64,000 nucleotides of DNA from Rhizobium sp. NFR07 (GCF_900111905.1 NZ_FOKM01000005.1:248001-312000), one strand, 5' to 3'; shown: positions 17,860 through 28,961, numbered from the stretch's first letter. Made by a program: numbers and translations. The notes: a model not told the origin generated them from the letters alone.

Positions 17860-19110
<1,251 letters not shown>

Positions 19111-19208
19111 GGTCGCTTCCAGATGCCTTCAAGCGGGATTGCAATTCAGGTGGCGTATGCCTTGCCGCTTGTCAACCATCGAGCTTTGTCAGTTTTGCGG
19201 CGCACCGG

Positions 19209-20402
19209 TCAATGATGCGCGCCGTCCGCATGTCTGGCAAGCCGCGATACGGCGAGCACGACGACCAGAAATGCCGAGAGCGCCAGGAAGATCGAAGCAA
19301 GCCCCGTATGTTCGGCGACAAAGCCGATGACCGACGGGGCGAGCAGAATGCCCGAATAGCCCATGGTCGTGACCACCGAAAGCCCGACGCCCGCCGCCAT
19401 GCCCGGCAGGTTGCCAGCTGCCGAGAAGACGATCGGCACCATGTTGGAAATCCCGATCCCCGCCAGCGCGAAGCCGGCAATTGCAACGGTAGAGTTCGGT
19501 GCGAGGCCAATAATGGCGAGCCCGCAGATCGCGATCGTGCCGCAGATCCGAAGCGTCATCACGGCCCCCAGCCTGTCGCGGATGAGATCGCCGGCAAAGC
19601 GCATGACGGCCATCGTAAAGGAGAAGCCGGCGAAGGCGAAGCCGGACAGGGCGACCGATGCCCCGAGTTCGTTGCGCATGTAGAGAGCGCCCCAGTCGAG
19701 GATCGCACCTTCCGGAACCATGCAGAACAGCGCGATCAGGCCGATCAGCCAGGGCAATGGCGAGCGCGGCAGGCGGCTGCGGGTCTCGTCCTTCGCGTCG
19801 TCCGGGTGCGGCGCGTCATGCAGCACGACCTTCCAGCAGGCGGCGATCATCAGTGCGGCCACCAGCGTGACGATAACGGAATGGGTGAACACGCCGAACC
19901 GTTCGATCAGGAAGCCGCCCGTCGATGCGCCGAGCAGGCCACCGAGGCTCCAGAAGGCATGGCAGGACGACATGATGGCGCGGCGCATATGTTTTTCCGT
20001 CGCCACAGCATTGGCATTCATCGCCACGTCCATTGCTCCGATCAGCCCGCCGAACAGCGAGATCGCCACCGCTCCGCTCCAGATATCGCCCGTCAGCGAC
20101 AGCAGGAAAAGCATCGGCGTCAGCAGCACCGCGGCGACCTTGGACACGGTGCTGGAGCCGAAACGGGCGATCTGGCTGCCGGCGATCGGCATCATGATGA
20201 TCGAGCCGAGGCCGAAGGCGAGGATCATCAGCCCGAGCGATTTTTCGCTGAGCTCGAGCCGCGCGGCGAATTCCGGAATTTTCGGCGCCCATGAGCCGAT
20301 CATGAAGCCGTTCATCAGAAAGAGCAGCGCAACACCGGCTCGCTCCTTCGTCAGATAGGATCCAAGCGGCCGCTCCATCTTTTCGACTTCCGACTGGCTC
20401 AT
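19209..20402 (-). CDS. MFS transporter
   Basis: The 397-residue inner-membrane protein has about twelve hydrophobic segments and the layout of the FucP/YbjJ-like MFS group (GVALLFLMNGFMIGSWAPKIPEFAARLELSE near the N-terminus). The substrate is unknown. Its ATG overlaps the stop of the upstream DeoR-family gene by four bases (ATGA), so the regulator and transporter are translationally coupled and the regulator probably controls this transporter in response to a sugar or sugar phosphate. Confidence 0.88.
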   Translation of the reverse strand: MSQSEVEKMERPLGSYLTKERAGVALLFLMNGFMIGSWAPKIPEFAARLELSEKSLGLMILAFGLGSIIMMPIAGSQIARFGSSTVSKVAAVLLTPMLFLLSLTGDIWSGAVAISLFGGLIGAMDVAMNANAVATEKHMRRAIMSSCHAFWSLGGLLGASTGGFLIERFGVFTHSVIVTLVAALMIAACWKVVLHDAPHPDDAKDETRSRLPRSPLPWLIGLIALFCMVPEGAILDWGALYMRNELGASVALSGFAFAGFSFTMAVMRFAGDLIRDRLGAVMTLRICGTIAICGLAIIGLAPNSTVAIAGFALAGIGISNMVPIVFSAAGNLPGMAAGVGLSVVTTMGYSGILLAPSVIGFVAEHTGLASIFLALSAFLVVVLAVSRLARHADGAHH

Positions 20403-21211
20403 GGCGCGTTTCCTCTTGCTGCTTTTTTATCTTTGATTTCGGTGACGGCTTCGCAACGATGCGCCTCGACACCCTGCCGGACCACCTGCTCGACCAGCGC
20501 CACATCCGCATCGGCCTCCAGCACCAGCGAAAGCGGCGCGGCGAGGTCATGCACATGGAATGCCGCCCGGTGGCCGAGCTTGTCGGTTGTGATGGCGGCG
20601 AGGCTGCGCTTGGCCGCCGCGCAGGCCAGCCGCTTGAAGGCGGCATCCTCGAAGACATCGGCGGCAAGCCCGTCTTCGAGCGTCAGGCCGCAGGCGCCGA
20701 GAATGCAGAGATCCGGCCGCATCGTCTCCAGCTGCCGGATCGCGGTCGCATCGATCGCAGCGCCCACCGCCGGGTCGACCCTGCCGCCGATCACGACAAG
20801 CTCGATGCCGGCTCGCCCGGCAAGTTCCGCCGCGATGACCGGCGTGTTGGTAACGGCCGTCAGCCGCAATCCATCCGGCAGGCTGCGGGCGATGGCCAGA
20901 TTGGTCGACCCCGCGTCGAAGAAGACGACGCTGCCTTCGACCAGCAATCCCGCAGCCATCTCTCCCAGCATTGCCTTGCGATCCGGCTGTTCATCCATCC
21001 GCGTCCTGAGCGGCACGGTCTTGGCCCCCGGCAGCAAGGCGCCGCCATAGACGCGCTCGCACTCGCCCCGCGCCGCCATTTCCCTGAGGTCACGCCGCAC
21101 CGTGTCTTCCGAGACATCAAATGCCAACGCAAGCTCCTGCGCTGACACCCGTCCCTTGACGCGCAGCTCCGCGAGTATCTGAGCCTGTCTTTCACCGACG
21201 AAATGGTCCAT
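20399..21211 (-). CDS. DeoR/GlpR-family transcriptional regulator
   Basis: The product is about 270 residues. The N-terminal winged helix (RQAQILAELRVKGRVSAQELALAFDVSEDTVRRDLREMAARGECERVYGGAL reads as the DeoR DNA-binding domain in two halves) is followed by a DeoR C-terminal sensor domain (FFDAGSTNLAIA, NTPVIAAEL, LGACGLTLEDG). This domain usually binds a phosphorylated sugar. ATG 21211 (MDHFVGERQ) gives the normal domain start; ATGs at 21223 and 21247 are possible and none has a strong ribosome-binding site. The 3' end overlaps the MFS gene by four bases. Confidence 0.88.
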   Translation of the reverse strand: MDHFVGERQAQILAELRVKGRVSAQELALAFDVSEDTVRRDLREMAARGECERVYGGALLPGAKTVPLRTRMDEQPDRKAMLGEMAAGLLVEGSVVFFDAGSTNLAIARSLPDGLRLTAVTNTPVIAAELAGRAGIELVVIGGRVDPAVGAAIDATAIRQLETMRPDLCILGACGLTLEDGLAADVFEDAAFKRLACAAAKRSLAAITTDKLGHRAAFHVHDLAAPLSLVLEADADVALVEQVVRQGVEAHRCEAVTEIKDKKAARGNAP

Positions 21212-21315
21212 GCCGACAATCATGCATGAATCGGAATAAACGTGCAATAACGGGCATTGTCATTTTGCAAAGAAATCCGCGGCAAGAGCGGCCAGTTCCT
21301 GGCCTGATGCGGGTT

Positions 21316-22443
21316 TCAGAAATCCCGTGCGGCGTCGAACCAGACTTGTGCGTCCTCGCGAGCGATCAGGTCCGGTCGGGTCGTGGCCAGGAGATTGACC
21401 GCAACGTCGGCATCTTCCCGCTCGCTGGTCTCGATACCCGGAAGGCCGTTGATGACTGCAACGAATTGCGTAATCGCCTCTTCAGCCGCGGCCTTGTCAT
21501 CCGCCTTGGCGAGAACCTTAGCCGCCAGCCTGTAGGCCTTGCTCGCCGCCTTCTCACTTTTCGGATGCCATGCGCCGAAGGGCAGGCCATACTCCTCGAT
21601 AAACCATGCCTTATCGCGCAACTGGCTTACCGAAAAATCGCCTTCCGACGCGTTCGCCTTGACCCAACCCTGCAGTGCCTTGCCCCGATCGCGCTCGACA
21701 TTCCAGGCGGTAAATTGCGACAGCCGCCAGGTGGAAAGCTCCGGCAGGCCCGTAAGGTCAGGCACGTATCGCAATTCAAGCGTCTCAAGAGGCAATTCGG
21801 CCAGCACTTCGAGATTGCGCATTTTGCCGTGAAGCGAGAGTGACCTCAGGTTTTGGAATTCCACGAGGCTGGCACAGTCGAAACCCTCGTCTCCAAAAAC
21901 CTTGCGGCGAATTCCGAGCTCCCGGACGGAACTGAGATATCCCGCGCCCGCGAGATCGGACAATACGAAATCTCCCTCGTCCTCGACGTTGACCGACGGG
22001 AGGCTGTCGGTATCGAGGGGATGGCTCAACTCCAACAGAGCCGGATTGCCATGGATGTTAAGGCGCCGCAGCCCGTCTGGCAGGGCGACATGCAGCCGAT
22101 GTTGCCCCGGCTCAAGTATGAGATTTCCGATCATGGATGCGCGCATGTCGATCTCGAGATCCGAGAGAGGCCGGAATGTGACATCCTCCGTCCTGCGCGT
22201 CCGCGTCCATTCGAAGAGACTCGTATCGTTGCCCTCGTAATATACCCAACGCGGCCAGTCGTAACCCGAACCGGTACGCATCTCGTCAAAGACCGCCCAG
22301 TTGATCACGTCATCGGGCGCGACCAGAAGATCCGATTTTCTGGCCGCCCCTTTGGACCCGATCGAAAGGCTCCCCTTTCCAGCCTCCATTTTCAGCTTGT
22401 GGCTTCGGGGGCCGGTGAGATCCAGCAGGATGGCTTCGGTCAC
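21316..22443 (-). CDS. Unassigned leucine-rich protein downstream of pyc
   Basis: I do not recognise this 375-residue protein as a named family. Residues about 110-245 show irregular leucine-rich-repeat spacing (LRRLNIHGNPALLEL, VRELGIRRKVF, LVEFQNLRSLSLHG, LEVLAELPLETLELRYVPDL). The C-terminal third (about 265-370) is helical and Ala/Lys/Glu-rich. There is no signal peptide or membrane segment, so it is probably cytoplasmic. The start is GTG at 22443 with AAGGGA about 11 bases upstream. It begins 27 bases after the pyc stop on the same strand and may be read through from it. Codon use looks slightly less GC-biased than pyc. Confidence 0.7.
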   Translation of the reverse strand: MTEAILLDLTGPRSHKLKMEAGKGSLSIGSKGAARKSDLLVAPDDVINWAVFDEMRTGSGYDWPRWVYYEGNDTSLFEWTRTRRTEDVTFRPLSDLEIDMRASMIGNLILEPGQHRLHVALPDGLRRLNIHGNPALLELSHPLDTDSLPSVNVEDEGDFVLSDLAGAGYLSSVRELGIRRKVFGDEGFDCASLVEFQNLRSLSLHGKMRNLEVLAELPLETLELRYVPDLTGLPELSTWRLSQFTAWNVERDRGKALQGWVKANASEGDFSVSQLRDKAWFIEEYGLPFGAWHPKSEKAASKAYRLAAKVLAKADDKAAAEEAITQFVAVINGLPGIETSEREDADVAVNLLATTRPDLIAREDAQVWFDAARDF

Positions 22444-22470
22444 GACGCACTGCTCCCTTGCGGCGGCCGA

Positions 22471-25400
22471 TCATCCTCCATAGACGATCAGCAGATCCTT
22501 GGCGTCGATCTGGTCACCCGCCTTGACGAGGACTTCGGCGATCGTGCCGTCCTTCTCCGCATGCAGCGCCGTCTCCATCTTCATCGCCTCGATCGACAGC
22601 AGCACGTCGCCGGCCTTGACCGTCTGGCCGGCAGAGACGGCAACCGTCGAGACGACACCCGGCATCGGCGCGCCGAGATGGGCCGCATTGCCGGTCTCGG
22701 CCTTGGCCCGCACGGAGCTTGCCGAGGCACGGTTGCGGTCTGGCACCTTGATGCGGCGCGGCTGGCCGTTGAGTTCGAAGAAGACGGTCACCATGCCCTG
22801 CGCATCAGGCGCGCTGGCCGCCTGGTTGACGATCACAAGCGTCTTGCCTTTCTCGATATCGGCATGCAGTTCCTCGCTGTCATCCATGCCGTAGAAATAG
22901 GCGTGGGTCGGCAGGACCGAGACCGGTCCGTACATGTCCGATGCCAGCGCGAAATCGGTGAACACCTTGGGATACATGAGGTAGGAGGCGAATTCGAAAT
23001 CGTCGACCTTGCGCTCCAGCTTGTCCTCGATGACTTTCCGCTCGGCGTCGAGATCGGCCGGGGGCAGCAGCGAGCCGGGCACCGCCGTATAGGGTTTTTC
23101 GCCCTTCAGCGCCTTCTTCTGGATGCCTTCCGGCCATCCGCCCGGAGGCTGGCCGAGATCGCCCTTCAGCATGGCGACGACCGAATCCGGGAAGGCGATG
23201 TCCTTGGCCGGGTTCTCGACATCGGCGACGGTGAGATCCTGGGACACCATCATCAGCGCCATGTCGCCGACCACCTTCGACGACGGCGTGACCTTGACGA
23301 TATCGCCGAACATCCGGTTCACGTCCGCATAAGTCTGGGCGACCTTGTGCCACTTGGTATCGAGCCCGAGCGAACGGGCCTGTTCCTTCAGATTGGTGAA
23401 CTGACCGCCCGGCATTTCATGCAGGTAGACTTCAGACGCCGGTCCCTTGAGGTCGCTTTCGAAGGCCGCATACTGGCCGCGCACGGCCTCCCAGTAGAAG
23501 GAAATCTTGCGGATCCATTCCGGATCGAGACCGGTGTCCCGCTCGGTGCCCGACAACGCCTCGACGATCGAGCCGAGGCAGGGCTGCGACGTATTGCCGG
23601 ACAACGCATCCATCGCCGCATCGACGACATCGACGCCGGCATCGACCGCAGCCAGCACGGTGGCCGCCGAAATGCCGGATGTGTCATGCGTGTGGAAATG
23701 GATCGGCAGCGAAGTCGCCTCGCGCAGCGCCTTGAACAGCACGCGCGCTGCCGCCGGCTTCAGCAGGCCGGCCATGTCCTTCACCGCAATGATATGCGCG
23801 CCGGCCTTTTCCAGCTCGGTAGCCAGCGCCGTGTAATATTTGAGATCGTATTTCGGCCGGGCGGAGTTAAGCAGATCGCCGGTGTAGCAGATCGCCGCCT
23901 CGCAGAGCCGGTTCTCCTCGTTGACCGCATCCATCGACACCCGCATGTTGTCGACCCAGTTCAGGCAGTCGAACACGCGGAACAGGTCGATGCCGCCTGC
24001 AGCAGCCTGGCGCACGAAATATTTGACCACATTGTCGGGATAGTTCGTATAGCCGACGCCGTTGGCACCGCGCAGCAGCATCTGCAGCAGGATGTTCGGC
24101 GCGCCCTCGCGGATCAGCGCCAGCCGCTCCCACGGGTCTTCGGTGAGGAAGCGCATCGACACGTCGAAGGTCGCCCCGCCCCAGCATTCCAGCGAGAAGA
24201 GGTTCGGCAGCGCCCGAGCATAGACCCCGGAGATCCGCGCGATGTCATGAGTGCGCATGCGGGTGGCGAGCAGCGACTGGTGCCCGTCGCGCATAGTCGT
24301 GTCGGTGATGAGAGCACGGCCCTCGCCCCGCACCCACTCGGCGAATTTCTTCGGGCCGAGTTCATCCAGCTTCTGCTTCGTGCCGGCAGGGATATCGCCC
24401 TCGATATAGGGCACGACCGGCTTCGTCGCATTGGCCGAAGGTTCTGGCCGCCCCTTGGTTTCGGGATGGCCGTTGACGGTGACGTCGGCGAGATAGGTGA
24501 GCAGCTTGGTGGCGCGGTCGGCGCGCTTCACCTGCTCGAACAGTTCCGGCGTCGTGTCGATGAACCGCGTCGTATAGGAATTGTCGCGAAATTTCGGGTG
24601 GGTGATGATCGCTTCGAGGAAGGTCAGGTTAGTGGCGACGCCGCGGATGCGGAACTCGCGCAGCGCGCGGTCCATGCGCGAGATCGCCTCAAGCGGCTGC
24701 GGCGCCCAGGCGGTCACCTTGACCAGTAGCGGATCGTAATAGCGGGTGATGATCGCCCCGGTATAGGACGTGCCGCCGTCGAGCCGGATGCCGAAGCCCG
24801 ACGCCGAGCGATAGGCGGTGATGCGGCCGTAGTCCGGAATGAAATTGTGTTCCGGATCTTCCGTCGTGATGCGGCACTGCATGGCATGGCCGTTCAGCCG
24901 GATGTTCTCCTGCGCCGGCACGCCCGATTCCGGCGTGCCGATGGCAAAGCCGTCGAGGATGTGGATCTGCGCCTTGACGATGTCGATGCCGGTGACGACC
25001 TCGGTCACCGTATGCTCCACCTGGATGCGCGGGTTGACCTCGATGAAGTAGAATTTGCCGCTGTCGGCATCCATCAGATACTCGACCGTGCCGGCGCCGA
25101 CATAATTGGTGGCGCCCGCGATCTTCAGCGAATATCCGGCGAGTTCGGTCCGCTGCGCTTCCGAAAGATAGGGAGCGGGTGCCCGCTCGACGACCTTCTG
25201 GTTGCGGCGCTGGATCGAGCAGTCACGCTCGAACAGGTGCACGACATTGCCATGGGTATCGCCCAGGATCTGGCTCTCGACATGCCGCGCACGCTCGACC
25301 AGCTTTTCCAGATAGACCTCGTCCTTGCCGAAGGCGGCCATCGCCTCGCGCTTGGCTTCCGTCACTTCTCTCGCGAGATCCTTCGGATCGCGGATCGCGC

Positions 25401-25929
25401 GCATGCCTCGCCCGCCGCCGCCCCAGGAGGCCTTCAGCATGACCGGATAGCCGATCTCCTCGGCCATCTTCGCCACCTCGGCCATATCGTCCGGCAGCGG
25501 CTCGGTCGCCGGCACGACGGGCACGCCGACGGAAATGGCGAGATTACGGGCCGCGACCTTGTTTCCGAGCTTTCGCATCGTATCCGGCCGCGGGCCGATG
25601 AAGATGATACCCGCCTCGTCGCAGGCATCGACGAATTCCGGGCTTTCGGACAGAAGTCCATAGCCGGGATGGATCGCATCGGCGCCGGAAAGTTTTGCGA
25701 CGCGGATCACTTCCGGGATCGACAGATAACTCTCGATCGGCCCGAGATCCTTTTCCAGATGCGGGCCGCGGCCGACCTGGTAGCTCTCGTCGGCCTTGAA
25801 GCGGTGGAGTGACAGCTTGTCCTCCTCCGCCCAGATCGCGACAGTCTTGATGCCCAGTTCGTTGGCGGCGCGGAAAACACGGATGGCAATCTCGGAGCGA
25901 TTGGCAACGAGAATCTTGGATATCGGCAA
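22471..25929 (-). CDS. pyc: Pyruvate carboxylase
   Basis: This 1152-residue single-chain biotin enzyme converts pyruvate, bicarbonate and ATP to oxaloacetate, the main anaplerotic step in rhizobia. The biotin carboxylase domain covers about 1-455 (KILVANRSEIAIRVFRAANELGI, ATP-grasp KASWGGGGRGMR, EVNPRIQVEHTVTE). The carboxyltransferase domain starts near 540 (DTTMRDGHQSLLATRMR). The biotinyl domain has the acceptor Lys in EAMKMET near residue 1115. The start codon is TTG at 25929, with GAGGAGG five bases upstream and the standard N-terminus (PISKILVANRSE). No ATG fits. Confidence 0.97.
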   Translation of the reverse strand: MPISKILVANRSEIAIRVFRAANELGIKTVAIWAEEDKLSLHRFKADESYQVGRGPHLEKDLGPIESYLSIPEVIRVAKLSGADAIHPGYGLLSESPEFVDACDEAGIIFIGPRPDTMRKLGNKVAARNLAISVGVPVVPATEPLPDDMAEVAKMAEEIGYPVMLKASWGGGGRGMRAIRDPKDLAREVTEAKREAMAAFGKDEVYLEKLVERARHVESQILGDTHGNVVHLFERDCSIQRRNQKVVERAPAPYLSEAQRTELAGYSLKIAGATNYVGAGTVEYLMDADSGKFYFIEVNPRIQVEHTVTEVVTGIDIVKAQIHILDGFAIGTPESGVPAQENIRLNGHAMQCRITTEDPEHNFIPDYGRITAYRSASGFGIRLDGGTSYTGAIITRYYDPLLVKVTAWAPQPLEAISRMDRALREFRIRGVATNLTFLEAIITHPKFRDNSYTTRFIDTTPELFEQVKRADRATKLLTYLADVTVNGHPETKGRPEPSANATKPVVPYIEGDIPAGTKQKLDELGPKKFAEWVRGEGRALITDTTMRDGHQSLLATRMRTHDIARISGVYARALPNLFSLECWGGATFDVSMRFLTEDPWERLALIREGAPNILLQMLLRGANGVGYTNYPDNVVKYFVRQAAAGGIDLFRVFDCLNWVDNMRVSMDAVNEENRLCEAAICYTGDLLNSARPKYDLKYYTALATELEKAGAHIIAVKDMAGLLKPAAARVLFKALREATSLPIHFHTHDTSGISAATVLAAVDAGVDVVDAAMDALSGNTSQPCLGSIVEALSGTERDTGLDPEWIRKISFYWEAVRGQYAAFESDLKGPASEVYLHEMPGGQFTNLKEQARSLGLDTKWHKVAQTYADVNRMFGDIVKVTPSSKVVGDMALMMVSQDLTVADVENPAKDIAFPDSVVAMLKGDLGQPPGGWPEGIQKKALKGEKPYTAVPGSLLPPADLDAERKVIEDKLERKVDDFEFASYLMYPKVFTDFALASDMYGPVSVLPTHAYFYGMDDSEELHADIEKGKTLVIVNQAASAPDAQGMVTVFFELNGQPRRIKVPDRNRASASSVRAKAETGNAAHLGAPMPGVVSTVAVSAGQTVKAGDVLLSIEAMKMETALHAEKDGTIAEVLVKAGDQIDAKDLLIVYGG

Positions 25930-26056
25930 CGCAACCTCCTCAAGGCATTATGGACATGCTGCGCTGCAAGAGAGCAACATCACTTGCATTAGGCAAGAAC
26001 AATTTGCGTCGAGAAGGAAGACGATCGCGCCGTCGATGCGGCCGGCCGGCAATGCC

Positions 26057-26815
26057 TCAGGCGATCAAGGCAAGCCGGAAGGCGAGCGCGATCAGGTGCT
26101 GGCGGTTGTTGGCGCCGAGCTTCTCGTGAAGGCCGTTGATGTACCAGTCCACCGTATGGCTGGAAATGCTGAGTTCCTTGGCGATTTCATTGGAGGTCAA
26201 GCCATTGGCGAGCAGCAGGATGACTTCCATCTCGCGCCGTGTCAGCTGCACGTCGGTGCTGACCGCGCTTTCGAGGATATCGGTCTGGCGGCGAAACTGC
26301 AGCAGTTTCCAGAACAGCGCCTTGGCCGCCGCATCGAAAAGATTAAGCTCGGCCGGCGAAAGATCGACCGGGCGCCCGCCCGCCGCCATGCTGCCCAGCA
26401 TTCCGTTACGGCCATGGACGGGAAACAGGTAGCCGTCGTGAAGGCCGTGGCGCGCCGCCTCCTGCATCATGCGCTTCATCCGCTGGCGATGCGGATCCGC
26501 CTTCAGGGTAAGCAGCGCGTCCTTCCATCGGAACGGTCGCTGCGCCATTCTGAGCCATCGCAATGTCGGATCGATCAGGCTGTACTTGCGCTGCGAATAC
26601 AGCTCCGTCCAGCCCTGGGGCCAGCGCGCGGCAAGCACTTCCCTCTGCTGCTGCAGGTGCGGCAGGGGCTGGATAAGGACGCTGTAGAAGTCAAAGCCGT
26701 AGGTGGCGAGAAGGCTCTCGAACTGGGCACGCGCCTGTTCCGCCGTTTTTGCTTCTCCGAGCAACACGAGGAACTGGACGATCAAGGTTATATTCAACAG
26801 CGCCCCCAAGCCCAA
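26057..26815 (-). CDS. LuxR-family transcriptional regulator, probable orphan (solo)
   Basis: The product is about 250 residues. An autoinducer-binding-type domain covers about 25-165 and a LuxR helix-turn-helix about 185-245 (LTRREMEVILLLANGLTSNEIAKELSISSHTVDWYINGLHEKLG). Residues equivalent to the AHL pocket are present: Trp/Tyr in GWTELYSQRKYSLIDP, the Asp-Pro pair, and Trp in FRWKD. So it may bind an acyl-homoserine lactone or a related signal. No luxI-type gene is in the window. No ATG is available in frame before the domain; a stop lies just upstream. TTG at 26815 is the earliest option, and TTG at 26797 is preceded by TGGGGG and may be the true start. It is divergent from ndvA. Confidence 0.82.
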   Translation of the reverse strand: MGLGALLNITLIVQFLVLLGEAKTAEQARAQFESLLATYGFDFYSVLIQPLPHLQQQREVLAARWPQGWTELYSQRKYSLIDPTLRWLRMAQRPFRWKDALLTLKADPHRQRMKRMMQEAARHGLHDGYLFPVHGRNGMLGSMAAGGRPVDLSPAELNLFDAAAKALFWKLLQFRRQTDILESAVSTDVQLTRREMEVILLLANGLTSNEIAKELSISSHTVDWYINGLHEKLGANNRQHLIALAFRLALIA

Positions 26816-27084
26816 TCGGCCGCATTCAATTTATCTAAAATAATCAATATCAATAAAGCCTACATTGGACATGCATGGTTAGCATTCGTTGAAACCGCAT
26901 GGCCATATTTAGCACCGCTTCTGGGGCAATTACCACGGATACGTGTATTCGGTTTCGTTTGCACGAAAAAATCTTATTTCCTTTGTCGCATTGCCACCGC
27001 GATAGAGGCTTGGAATCGCCCGGTCTTGTCCATAATGCTCTTTTACCCAAATAACGCATATTGGTGACTGACGAGGTTAGCGTT
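26816..27084. other. AT-rich divergent regulatory region, luxR-type gene / ndvA
   Basis: This 270-base spacer is visibly more AT-rich than the coding DNA around it (for example TATCTAAAATAATCAATATC near 26831). It must hold promoters for the LuxR-type gene and ndvA. I see a GGACATGCATGG segment near 26868 but no clear lux-box dyad. Confidence 0.5.
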
Positions 27085-28875
27085 TTGACTTTATTCCAGG
27101 TTTACGCCCGGGCCCTAGGATATCTGGCGAAGAACAAATGGCGGGTGACCGCCATCGTGATCGCCAACATCGTGCTTGCGGTCATCACCATCGCGGAGCC
27201 GATCCTCTTCGGCTGGATCATCGACGCCATCTCGTCCAAGGGAGACGTCACCTCCGTGCTCTTGATGTGGGCCGGCTTCGGCGTGTTCAACACGATAGCC
27301 TATGTGCTGGTGGCGCGCGAGGCCGATCGGCTGGCCCATGGCCGCCGCGCCTCGCTCCTGACGGAAGCTTTCGGCCGCATCATCTCCATGCCGCTCGCCT
27401 GGCATCACCAGCGCGGCACGTCCAATGCACTCCACACTCTGCTGCGTGCAGCAGAAAGCCTGTTCGGGCTGTGGCTGGAATTCATGCGCACGCATCTCGC
27501 GACAGCCGTCGCGATCGTGCTTTTGATCCCGACCGCGGTCTCGATGGACTGGCGTCTCAGTCTCGTCCTGCTTGTGCTCAGCATCTTCTACTGGATCATC
27601 GGCGTCGCCGTCATGAAGCGGACGAAGGAAGGCCAGGCCTCGGTCGAGAGCCATTACCACCAGGTCTTCTCCCATGTCAGCGATTCCATCAGCAACGTCT
27701 CGGTGCTGCACAGCTACAACCGCATCGAGGCCGAGACCCAGGCGCTGAAGGCCTATACGAAGGACCTGCTCGCCGCCCAATATCCGGTTCTCGATTGGTG
27801 GGCGCTGGCCGGCGGTCTCAACCGCACCGCCTCGACAGTCTCGATGGGCGTCATCCTGGTCATCGGCACGATGCTCGTGCAGCGCGGCGAAATCCGCGTC
27901 GGCGACGTGGTTGCCTTCATCGGTTTCGCCAACCTGCTGATCGCCCGTCTCGACCTCTTGCGCCAGTTCGCCACCCAGATCTTCGAAGCGCGCGCCAAGC
28001 TGGAAGACTTCTTCGTGCTCGAGGATTCCGTCGACGACCGCGCCGAACCGGCCAATGCCGGCGAGCTTCGCGACGTGAAGGGCGAGGTCGAATTCCGCGA
28101 CGTCTCCTTCGGCTTTGCCAATACCAAGCAGGGCGTCCACCATGTTTCCTTCACGGCCAAGGCTGGCCAGACGGTCGCGATCGTCGGCCCGACGGGCGCC
28201 GGCAAGACGACGCTGATCAACCTTCTGCAGCGGGTCTACGATCCCCAGCAGGGCAAGATCCTCGTCGACGGCGTCGACATCTCCACCGTCACGCGCAAGT
28301 CGCTGAGACAGCAGATCGCCACCGTCTTCCAGGACGCCGGCCTCTTGAACCGGTCGATCAGCGACAATATCAGCCTCGGCCGCGAGGGTGCGACGGAGGA
28401 GGATATTCTGAAGGCCGCGGAAGCGGCGGCCGCCACCGAGTTCATCGAAAGCCGCCTCAACGGCTACGAGACGACGGTCGGCGAGCGCGGCAACAAGCTT
28501 TCCGGCGGCGAGCGCCAGCGCATCGCCATTGCCCGCGCCATCCTGAAGAACGCGCCGATCCTCGTGCTTGACGAGGCGACCAGCGCGCTCGACGTGGAGA
28601 CGGAAGCCCGCGTCAAGGCGGCAATCGACAAGCTGCGCCAGGACCGCACGACCTTCATCATCGCCCACCGCCTGTCGACCGTACGCGACGCCAATACGGT
28701 GATCTTCCTCGACAACGGCCGTATCGCCGAAATGGGCAGCTATGACGAGCTCAGCCAGCTCGGCGGCCGCTTCGCCTCGCTGCTGCGCACCAGCGGCCTG
28801 CTGGATGACGAGGAGGAAGACGAAGACGACGCGAAGAAGGACAAGAAGCCCGAGGCGTCGCCGAGCCCGGCCTGA
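27085..28875 (+). CDS. ndvA: Cyclic beta-1,2-glucan ABC exporter (NdvA/ChvA)
   Basis: This 596-residue half-transporter moves cyclic beta-1,2-glucan across the inner membrane. The transmembrane domain covers about 1-310 (LFQVYARALGYLAKNKWRV; NIVLAVITIAEPILFGWIIDAI; the NdvA-typical HGRRASLLTEAFGRI and RGTSNALHTLLRAAESLFGLWLEFMR). The nucleotide-binding domain has Walker A GPTGAGKTT, signature LSGGERQR and Walker B ILVLDEATSALD. An acidic tail follows (DDEEEDEDDAKKDKK). The TTG at 27085 is the best start: GAGG lies 8 bases upstream and the result begins TLFQVYARAL as in S. meliloti NdvA. It converges on ndvB, as in known rhizobial loci. Confidence 0.95.
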   Translation: MTLFQVYARALGYLAKNKWRVTAIVIANIVLAVITIAEPILFGWIIDAISSKGDVTSVLLMWAGFGVFNTIAYVLVAREADRLAHGRRASLLTEAFGRIISMPLAWHHQRGTSNALHTLLRAAESLFGLWLEFMRTHLATAVAIVLLIPTAVSMDWRLSLVLLVLSIFYWIIGVAVMKRTKEGQASVESHYHQVFSHVSDSISNVSVLHSYNRIEAETQALKAYTKDLLAAQYPVLDWWALAGGLNRTASTVSMGVILVIGTMLVQRGEIRVGDVVAFIGFANLLIARLDLLRQFATQIFEARAKLEDFFVLEDSVDDRAEPANAGELRDVKGEVEFRDVSFGFANTKQGVHHVSFTAKAGQTVAIVGPTGAGKTTLINLLQRVYDPQQGKILVDGVDISTVTRKSLRQQIATVFQDAGLLNRSISDNISLGREGATEEDILKAAEAAAATEFIESRLNGYETTVGERGNKLSGGERQRIAIARAILKNAPILVLDEATSALDVETEARVKAAIDKLRQDRTTFIIAHRLSTVRDANTVIFLDNGRIAEMGSYDELSQLGGRFASLLRTSGLLDDEEEDEDDAKKDKKPEASPSPA

Positions 28876-28900
28876 CCGGCTGGACATTGCTAGCGAAATG

Positions 28901-28935
28901 AAAGCCCGAGGCTCCAGGAAGCGTCGGGCTTTTTG
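28901..28935 (+). terminator. Terminator after ndvA
   Basis: AAAGCCCGA(GG)C and GCGTCGGGCTTT form an imperfect stem with a short loop, followed by TTTTTGTTT. It lies 25 bases past the ndvA stop. Confidence 0.82.
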
Positions 28936-28961
28936 TTTGGAGGCGCAGCCAGCTCTCTCCT

